A stretch of 64,000 nucleotides of DNA. Source: Enterobacter cloacae (GTDB lineage: Bacteria; Pseudomonadota; Gammaproteobacteria; Enterobacterales; Enterobacteriaceae). A model generated the notes under the pieces. The model saw only the letters and a list, made by a program, of their open reading frames with translations, searched no databases and was not told the origin of the DNA. Made by a program: the position numbers and the translations under genes. The DNA lies in assembly GCF_011078175.1 (NCBI RefSeq), contig NZ_JAALCJ010000004.1, positions 62,001-126,000 of the forward strand, written 5' to 3'. Each line of letters starts with the position of its first letter. Within the stretch, counting starts at the first letter, position 1. Shown here piece by piece: positions 58,368 through 64,000 of this stretch.

Positions 58368-59183
58368 ATGCTCTCAGGTTTATTTTCACACTCCGCGGCC
58401 AATGCCGCGGATTTTTCACGTCTGGAACGGGCCAGCGTTGAGTTTCGCCATGTGGACAAACGCTACGGCGACCATCCGGTTTTAACCGACATTAACCTCA
58501 CCATCATGCCGGGTGAAGTGGTTGCCATTCTCGGCCCTTCGGGTTCCGGAAAATCGACCCTGATTCGGCTTATCAACCAGCTTGAAAGCCTGAGTGGCGG
58601 GGAGATTCTGGTCGACAACAAGCCGACCGGACAGCTTTCCGGCAGCAGGCTACGTCAGTTACGCAGCCGTGTCGGGTTTGTGTTCCAGCAGTTCAATCTC
58701 TATGCCCACCTTACCGCCAGCCAGAACATCACCCTGGCACTGGAGCACGTTCACGGCTGGAAACCCCTGCCCGCGCAGGAGCGCGCACTGGCGCTGCTGG
58801 AGAAGGTCGGCATGCTGGAGAAGGCGCACCGCTTCCCCGCTGAACTTTCCGGCGGACAGCAGCAGCGCGTGGCGATTGCCCGTGCTCTGGCCTCGTCACC
58901 GCAAATCATTCTCTTTGACGAGCCGACGTCGGCACTTGACCCGGAGATGATTGGCGAAGTGCTGTTTGTGATGAAAGCCCTCGCCCACAGCGGGATCACC
59001 ATGATTGTCGTCACCCATGAGATGCAGTTCGCCAGGGAAATTGCCGATCGAATCGTCTTTATCGACGGCGGAAAAATTCTGGAAACCGCGCCCCCGGTGC
59101 AATTTTTCAACCAACCGTCGCATCCCCGTGCGAGGCGGTTCCTGCAAAAAGTGCTGGATCCGCTGCATCAGGAGCAACTGTAA
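58368..59183 (+). CDS. Amino-acid ABC transporter ATPase
   Basis: ATP-binding subunit of 271 residues. Walker A is GPSGSGKST at 56-64, the signature ELSGGQQQRVAIARAL lies in the middle and Walker B is IILFDEPTSALDP. About 22 residues precede the first ABC strand, more than in GlnQ, and include FSHSAANAADFSRLE. It starts one base after the binding-protein stop and overlaps the next gene by one base. Confidence 0.93.
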   Translation: MLSGLFSHSAANAADFSRLERASVEFRHVDKRYGDHPVLTDINLTIMPGEVVAILGPSGSGKSTLIRLINQLESLSGGEILVDNKPTGQLSGSRLRQLRSRVGFVFQQFNLYAHLTASQNITLALEHVHGWKPLPAQERALALLEKVGMLEKAHRFPAELSGGQQQRVAIARALASSPQIILFDEPTSALDPEMIGEVLFVMKALAHSGITMIVVTHEMQFAREIADRIVFIDGGKILETAPPVQFFNQPSHPRARRFLQKVLDPLHQEQL

Positions 59184-59929
59184 TGCCCGCTCTGGACTGG
59201 CAGGGGGTGCTGGCCGGACAGCCCCTGCACTGGATCCTCTCCGGATTTCTCACCACCCTGTGGGTCACGCTGGCGGGGATTATGCTGGCTAGCCTGCTCG
59301 CCTTGTTCTTTATGCTTTTGCGGCTTTCCGGGGGACGTATCGGGGCGTCGATGGTCAGCGGCTGGGTATCGCTGTTTCGCAATACGCCGCTGCTGGTCCA
59401 GCTGCTGTTCTGGTATTTCGCCGCCTGGAACGGGTTGCCGCAGGGGCTTCGCGACGCGGTCAATGCAGACCACAGCTGGTCCATTCTGCCCGGTGACGTC
59501 TGGTGGTTTACGCCCGAGTTTTTATGCTCCGCCTGGGGGTTAGGCGTCTTTACCTCGGCGTTTTTAATTGAAGAAGTCGAATCGGGGCTGCGTTCCGTGC
59601 CTGCCGGGCAACGGGAGGCGGCGCTCGCTCAGGGATTTTCCTCATGGCGTCTGTTTCGCTACATTCTTCTGCCACAGGCGCTCGCTAACGCCTGGCAGCC
59701 CGTCGTCGGTCAGTACCTTAACCTGATGAAGCTCTCCTCGCTCGCGAGCGGGATTGGCTTCGCCGAACTGACCTACCAGGTCCGCCAGATAGAAAGTTAC
59801 AACGCCCATGCACTGGAAGCCTTCACCGTCGGTACGGTGCTCTACTTGCTTACCGGGATGGTGACGGGAAGCGTGCTGGTGCGCCTCGGCCCCCATTCAG
59901 GGAGGAAAAATCATGAGCCCCGGATTTAA
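59183..59929 (+). CDS. Amino-acid ABC permease (HisM/GltJ type)
   Basis: Inner-membrane permease of 248 residues with about five helices. GLRSVPAGQREAALAQGFSS is the ATPase-contacting EAA loop of polar amino-acid permeases. Translationally coupled to the ATPase gene and overlapping the second permease by 17 bases. Confidence 0.93.
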   Translation: MPALDWQGVLAGQPLHWILSGFLTTLWVTLAGIMLASLLALFFMLLRLSGGRIGASMVSGWVSLFRNTPLLVQLLFWYFAAWNGLPQGLRDAVNADHSWSILPGDVWWFTPEFLCSAWGLGVFTSAFLIEEVESGLRSVPAGQREAALAQGFSSWRLFRYILLPQALANAWQPVVGQYLNLMKLSSLASGIGFAELTYQVRQIESYNAHALEAFTVGTVLYLLTGMVTGSVLVRLGPHSGRKNHEPRI

Positions 59930-60599
59930 CGTTATTGTCGAAAACCTGGATTATCTGCTTTGGGGACGGGCGGCTGCGGGAGAACCCGGCGGCGTACTGC
60001 TCTCACTGCTGATGGCCGCAGGCGCCGCCGCGCTTGCCCTGCCCGGCGGGATTGTGCTGGCATGCGTCGCCTGGCGCTATCCCGGCGTGGTGCGCAGTGC
60101 GCTGTTTGCGTGGGCAGAGTTGATTCGCGGGATCCCCCTGATCTTCGTGATATTCTGGATGTGGTATCTGCTGCCGCTGATAACCGGCAGGGATCTCCCG
60201 GGCGCGACGACCGTCACGCTGGCGCTGGCCTGGTTTACCGCGGCAGCGGTGATGCATTCGGTGTTAGCCGGACTGAGAGCGCTACCGTCGGGCCAGAATG
60301 AGGCCGCGCTTTCTCAAGGGTTCAGTACGCAGCAAACGCTGTGGCGCGTGCTGCTGCCGCAGGCGCTGAGAAATATTCTGCCGTCGCTGGTCGGGATTTT
60401 TATCAGCCTGCTGAAGGATACGTCGCTGGCGTTTATCGTGAACGTTCCTGAACTGACCACGGTAGCGGGACAGATCAACAACCGGGTGCAAATTTACCCG
60501 GCGGCCATTTTTATCTTCACGGGTGTAATCTATTACCTGCTCTGCTGCTCGCTTGAGCTGCTCGCGAAGCGCTGGCGCGTTAGCCGGCCAGCGCTTTAA
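59913..60599 (+). CDS. Amino-acid ABC permease (HisQ/GltK type)
   Basis: Second permease, 228 residues, five helices, with EAA loop GLRALPSGQNEAALSQGFST. With its partner it should form a heterodimeric channel. Ends 20 bases past the fumD stop on the other strand, so the two genes overlap tail to tail. Confidence 0.92.
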   Translation: MSPGFNVIVENLDYLLWGRAAAGEPGGVLLSLLMAAGAAALALPGGIVLACVAWRYPGVVRSALFAWAELIRGIPLIFVIFWMWYLLPLITGRDLPGATTVTLALAWFTAAAVMHSVLAGLRALPSGQNEAALSQGFSTQQTLWRVLLPQALRNILPSLVGIFISLLKDTSLAFIVNVPELTTVAGQINNRVQIYPAAIFIFTGVIYYLLCCSLELLAKRWRVSRPAL

Positions 60600-60789
60600 C
60601 CACCGTTTCCATCGCTTTAGTTGTCAACTCACTGCGCTTAACGCGCTGGTTCGCCAGCGCGGTACGCAGTACGCCCGCAATGACAATATGTTTCGGCTCC
60701 TGCCCTAAATCACGCATTTCGAGAACGACCTTGCCTACCACCCGACACATCTCCTGGTACAGCGCTTCGTCTTTGGTCACATTGCCCAT
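60580..60789 (-). CDS. fumD: FumD (YdhZ), small fumarase-related protein
   Basis: 69-residue protein nearly identical to E. coli FumD, annotated there as a fumarase D with weak evidence. Start ATG 60789 (MGNVTKDEALYQEMCRVVGK) matches E. coli. Its 3' end overlaps the permease gene. In E. coli it lies just upstream of pykF, which is not in this window. Confidence 0.93.
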   Translation of the reverse strand: MGNVTKDEALYQEMCRVVGKVVLEMRDLGQEPKHIVIAGVLRTALANQRVKRSELTTKAMETVVKALAG

Positions 60790-60850
60790 TGCCATCACTC
60801 CGTTGCCCTAAAACGTCAGCTTAAATCATTCGTCGGCTGGATACAAAAAA

Positions 60851-60879
60851 GAAGCCCGGCGTATTGTTAGCCGGGCTTC
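60851..60879 (-). terminator. Terminator of the MetNIQ-like operon
   Basis: Perfect 10-bp stem GAAGCCCGGC/GCCGGGCTTC (60851-60860 with 60870-60879); TTTTTTG follows on the minus strand. Confidence 0.93.
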
Positions 60880-60897
60880 GTCTGTAAAATCAGGACA

Positions 60898-61710
60898 TTA
60901 GTTGTTTACCGGGATAACCGCGCCTTTGTATTTGGTGCGGATCCAGTCCTGAATCTCTTTGGAGTGCAACACGTTCACCAGCGCGACGATATCCTTCTTC
61001 TTCTCGTCACCGCGATGAACGGTAATGATGTTGGCGTACGGGTTATTCTCACCGCTTTCAACCGCAATTGGATCGTGCACCGGATCCAGACCAGCATCAA
61101 TTGCGTAGTTGGCGTTGATCACCACCGCAGCACCTTCGTCGTTGTTGTACATCTGCGGCAGCAGAGATGCCTCGACGTTAGGAGTGAATTGCAGCTTTTT
61201 CGGGTTCTCCACGATATCGCTGATGCGCGCGGTCACTTTATCGATGCCTGGCTTCAGCTTGATCACACCTTCTTTTTCGAAGATGGAAAGAATACGCCCT
61301 TCCTCGGAAACCGCATCACGCATGATGATTTTGCCGCCTTCCGGCAGATCCTTCAGCGATTTGTATTTTTTCGAATAGATACCGATCGGCTCAATGTGGA
61401 TTGCGCCCGCACTGACAAAGTCATAATCCTTATCGCCCGCGTGATCTTTCAGGACGCTGTTCAGGTAAGGGATGTGCTGGAAATAGTTGGCGTCAATGTC
61501 ATGCCCCGCCAGCGCCGTGTTTGGAAGAATGTAGTCCTGGAACGGTTTAATCTCGAGATCGATCCCCTGCTTCGCCAGGATCGGCTTAGCCTGCTCCAGA
61601 ATTTCCGCATGCGGGGTGTTGGACGCCCCTACGGTGAGCGTGTCCGCCCAGGACGCAAAGCTCAGGGCGCTCAGGGTTGCGGCGGCGATCAGTGTCAGTG
61701 TCTTTTTCAT
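60898..61710 (-). CDS. MetQ/NlpA-family binding protein, non-lipidated
   Basis: Substrate-binding protein of a methionine-type importer, 270 residues. The family core is clear (TVGASNTPHAEILEQAKPIL, KPFQDYILPNTALAGHDIDA, YSKKYKSLKDLPEGGKI). Unlike E. coli MetQ it has no lipobox cysteine: the signal ends SFASWADTL, so a soluble periplasmic protein is expected. Last gene of the operon; likely ligands are methionine or related sulfur compounds. Confidence 0.92.
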   Translation of the reverse strand: MKKTLTLIAAATLSALSFASWADTLTVGASNTPHAEILEQAKPILAKQGIDLEIKPFQDYILPNTALAGHDIDANYFQHIPYLNSVLKDHAGDKDYDFVSAGAIHIEPIGIYSKKYKSLKDLPEGGKIIMRDAVSEEGRILSIFEKEGVIKLKPGIDKVTARISDIVENPKKLQFTPNVEASLLPQMYNNDEGAAVVINANYAIDAGLDPVHDPIAVESGENNPYANIITVHRGDEKKKDIVALVNVLHSKEIQDWIRTKYKGAVIPVNN

Positions 61711-61733
61711 GATGTGGTTCCTGTGTGTATTTA

Positions 61734-62402
61734 TTAGCGTTTATCCAACAGTGAAGTAATGGCATCGCCGACGAACTGGATAATGAACACGATGATCAGA
61801 ATGGTCACCGTTGCCACCAGCGTGACGTCACCATGGTTGCGCTGGAATCCTTCCAGATAAGCCAGATTTCCCAAACCGCCGGCACCTATCACCCCTGCCA
61901 TTGCGCTGTAGCTCACCAGCGCAATCAGCGTCACCGTCATGCCTGAAACCAGTGCGGGTGAAGATTCTGGCAACAAAACCCGAAACACTAGCGTGCTCAG
62001 CCGCGCGCCCATCGAACGCGTAGCTTCAATGACCCCTTTATCCACTTCACGCAGGGCGATCTCGACCAGACGGGCGTAGAACGGCGCCGCGCCCACAATC
62101 AGGGCGGGCAGCGCAGCGTTAGCGCCAAGAATGGTTCCCACAACGGTCTTGGTGAACGGGATCAGCAGGACGATGAGAATGATGAACGGAATCGAACGGA
62201 ACACGTTCACCACAATCGACATCACGCTGTAGACCGTGCGGTTGTGGAATAACCCGCCGCGGGCGGTTAAAAACAGCGCCAGACCGAGCGCGATCCCCAG
62301 GACAAAGGTCGCCACGCCCGAAAGCGCGGTCATGTAGAGCGTCTCCTGGGTTGCCGCCCAAAGCTGATCCCACTTCAGGTGCGGAAAGAGTTCTTCAGCC
62401 AT
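61734..62402 (-). CDS. MetI-type ABC permease
   Basis: Five-helix permease of 222 residues with the MetI EAA loop ALREVDKGVIEATRSMGA and the conserved GVIGAGGLGNLAY near the C-terminus. It overlaps the upstream ATPase gene by eight bases. Order ATPase-permease-binding protein is that of metNIQ. Confidence 0.93.
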   Translation of the reverse strand: MAEELFPHLKWDQLWAATQETLYMTALSGVATFVLGIALGLALFLTARGGLFHNRTVYSVMSIVVNVFRSIPFIILIVLLIPFTKTVVGTILGANAALPALIVGAAPFYARLVEIALREVDKGVIEATRSMGARLSTLVFRVLLPESSPALVSGMTVTLIALVSYSAMAGVIGAGGLGNLAYLEGFQRNHGDVTLVATVTILIIVFIIQFVGDAITSLLDKR

Positions 62403-63417
62403 GCTTGATTACCTCGCCTTCAATATCGCTTTGCTTCAGGTCGGCGAGGATATTGTTCAGTTGTTCGTCCGATGCCACCACGTGCACCCAGAGCTGCCCG
62501 AAAACACCGTGGGCCGTTTGCGTCATTTTGCCGTGCAGGATGTTAAACGGCAGGCCGTAGCGCAGGGTCAGTTCACCGACGATCGGCCTGTGCGTGCTGT
62601 GACCGGTGAAGGTCAGCCTGATTACCGTGCCTTCCAGATCGTTTGCCAGTTCGGTATTGAAGGTCTCTTCCTCCGCGTACTGGCTCACCTGGCGGACAAA
62701 CTGCCGGGTGATCGGCTGCTGCGGATGCGTAAACACGCTCAGCACGTCCCCCTCTTCCACCACCTTGCCGTTCTCCATCACCGCCACGCGATCGCAAATT
62801 TTGCGCACCACGTGCATTTCATGCGTGATCAGCACGATAGTCAGATTGAAACGACGGTTAATGTCCAGGAGCAGATCGAGGATCTGATCGGTAGTCTGCG
62901 GATCCAGCGCCGAGGTGGCTTCGTCGCACAGCAACACATCCGGATGATTAGCCAACGCGCGGGCAATGCCTACTCGTTGTTTTTGCCCGCCGCTCAGCTG
63001 CGATGGGTAGGCATTTTCACGCCCCGTCAGGCCGACCAGGTCCACCAGTTCGGCAACACGGACCTCTATTTTCGCTTTTGGCACACCGGCAATTTGCATC
63101 GAAAAGGCAATGTTTTCCTTCACCGTGCGCGACCAGAGCAGATTAAAGTGCTGGAATACCATGCTGATTTTCAGGCGCGCCTGGCGCAGCGCTTCGCCCT
63201 TTGCGGCGGAAATATCCTGCCCGTTAATGGTAACGCTGCCGGCGCTGGGCTTTTCCAGGCCGTTCAGCAGACGGATCAGCGTGCTTTTCCCGGCCCCGCT
63301 GTACCCTATGATCCCGTAAATTTGCCCCTGCTCTATCGTCAAATTGACGTTATCAACGGCAGTCAGCGCCAGCTTCCCGTTGTCAAAAACCTTCGAAATA
63401 TTGCTGAGTACAATCAT
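62395..63417 (-). CDS. MetN-type ABC ATPase with NIL domain
   Basis: ATPase of 340 residues. Walker A GYSGAGKST is near 38-46, signature QLSGGQKQRVGIARAL, Walker B VLLCDEATSALDP. The C-terminal ~75 residues (RLTFTGHSTHRPIVGELTLR onward) form the NIL domain that binds methionine and feeds back on transport in MetN. This is a MetNIQ paralogue; the main metNIQ of enterobacteria lies elsewhere. No MET box is obvious upstream. Confidence 0.93.
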   Translation of the reverse strand: MIVLSNISKVFDNGKLALTAVDNVNLTIEQGQIYGIIGYSGAGKSTLIRLLNGLEKPSAGSVTINGQDISAAKGEALRQARLKISMVFQHFNLLWSRTVKENIAFSMQIAGVPKAKIEVRVAELVDLVGLTGRENAYPSQLSGGQKQRVGIARALANHPDVLLCDEATSALDPQTTDQILDLLLDINRRFNLTIVLITHEMHVVRKICDRVAVMENGKVVEEGDVLSVFTHPQQPITRQFVRQVSQYAEEETFNTELANDLEGTVIRLTFTGHSTHRPIVGELTLRYGLPFNILHGKMTQTAHGVFGQLWVHVVASDEQLNNILADLKQSDIEGEVIKHG

Positions 63418-63622
63418 TGTTATTCGTTATCCGTTGCGCATATGGCGGTTTAGCAGTATGGATGTCCGAAAGAGAGTAAACAGCCTTTATCAGCTTTCAA
63501 ATGACCAAAAAAGAATGTCATATAACGCCATGGAATAAGCAGCGAACTAGCGGGTGGAAAGCGTTTAGAGCAATGGCATTAATGATTTTCCATCAGGCGC
63601 ATAACAACCTCTTCGCGCGGGG

Positions 63623-63981
63623 TTGAAATGGCTATTTTTAGACCAATCAACCCCAATTAACGCCAGGTCGACATTTGCGCAACCGTCACCGGGTGAACAT
63701 ACTGGTTACGAATACTCCCGGAGCGGCAACCCAACCCGCCACCCGCTGGAATCGGGAAGCGGTTGGCGGCGCTCTGGATCCGTTCAGCAGCTTCCTGACG
63801 CTGCGGGGCATTCGGACCCTCTCAGCGCGTAGAAAAGCACAGTGCCAACGCGCTGGCGATTGCGTAATGGCTGGCGCAGCGCCTTGCAAACGGCATTGCG
63901 CCGCAGCCGATCTGCCTCTCGGTAGGGATTGAGGATGCGAATAATCTGATAGACGATCTTCAGCAGACGCTGGAAAAGTGA
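63623..63981 (+). pseudogene. Decayed Cys/Met-metabolism PLP enzyme (MetB/MGL type)
   Basis: Fragments of a trans-sulfuration enzyme in three frames. From 63623: TFAQPSPGEHTGYEYSRSGNPTR is split here as FAQPSPGEHTGYEYSRSG and NPTRHPLESG, the N-terminal active-site region. From about 63750 in another frame: VGGALDPFSSFLTLRGIRTL. From 63829 in the third frame: EKHSANALAIA, a stop at 63865-63867, WLAQRLANG, then the C-terminus ICLSVGIEDANNLIDDLQQT. The intervening PLP-lysine region is missing. The remains span about 120 codons of an expected 380-400. It diverges from the MetN-like gene. Confidence 0.85.
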
Positions 63982-64000
63982 GCAAAAAACGGCGGGCGTT

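Noticed and set aside
63418..63600. MET box upstream of the MetN-like gene
   Set aside because: The best 8-mer matches only about five positions of AGACGTCT and is not repeated in tandem.

Overview
The window is a contiguous piece of an enterobacterial chromosome, most like Enterobacter or a close relative (Lelliottia, Leclercia). The evidence is gene-by-gene collinearity with the 36-37 min region of Escherichia coli K-12, proteins that look close to their E. coli counterparts along most of their length, GC-rich third codon positions and REP-type repeats. I had no database access, so genus is an inference.

Layout. 1-11 kb: fumA (cut by the window edge), manA, ydgA, the malI/malXY locus with two MalI operators, add and ydgJ. 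11-19 kb: small regulators blr and cnu, ydgK, the rsxABCDGE electron-transport operon and nth. 19-29 kb: dtpA, gstA, pdxY, tyrS, pdxH, mliC, anmK, slyB with a PhoP-box-like site, a membrane diguanylate cyclase that I do not place in the K-12 order, and slyA with a perfect SlyA site. 29-40 kb: ydhIJK efflux genes, sodC, ydhF, ydhL, an EptA-family phosphoethanolamine transferase inserted relative to K-12, then nemRA, gloA, rnt, grxD. 40-50 kb: mepH, sodB, ydhP, the tiny ynhF, purR, punR/punC, cfa, ribC, mdtK and two tandem tRNA-Val genes.

From 50 kb on the synteny loosens. Directly after the tRNA pair are an Hsp20 chaperone with a good sigma-32 promoter and a GlgS/ScoR homologue, followed by about 0.8 kb with no convincing gene. 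Next come ydhS, a CynT-like carbonic anhydrase, a metallo-beta-lactamase-fold protein with a zinc ribbon, an acidic 46-residue protein with a CxxxC tail, a secreted DUF1996 protein, a polar amino-acid ABC transporter, fumD, and a second MetNIQ-type transporter. That transporter diverges from the wreck of a Cys/Met-metabolism PLP enzyme that runs to 63981, close to the window edge.

Functional themes. Electrophile and redox defence is dense here (rsx, nth, nemRA, gloA, grxD, sodB, sodC, gstA, slyA), as are envelope maintenance (slyB, mliC, anmK, mepH, cfa, EptA-like) and nucleoside or purine handling (add, purR, punR/punC). The distinctive content is a structured repeat-like element bracketed by inverted terminators between ydgA and malI, the tRNA-proximal heat-shock/GlgS island, the DUF1996 gene with neighbouring small ORFs, and the MetNIQ-like locus with its decayed lyase. 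I see no CRISPR array, prophage or intact insertion sequence.
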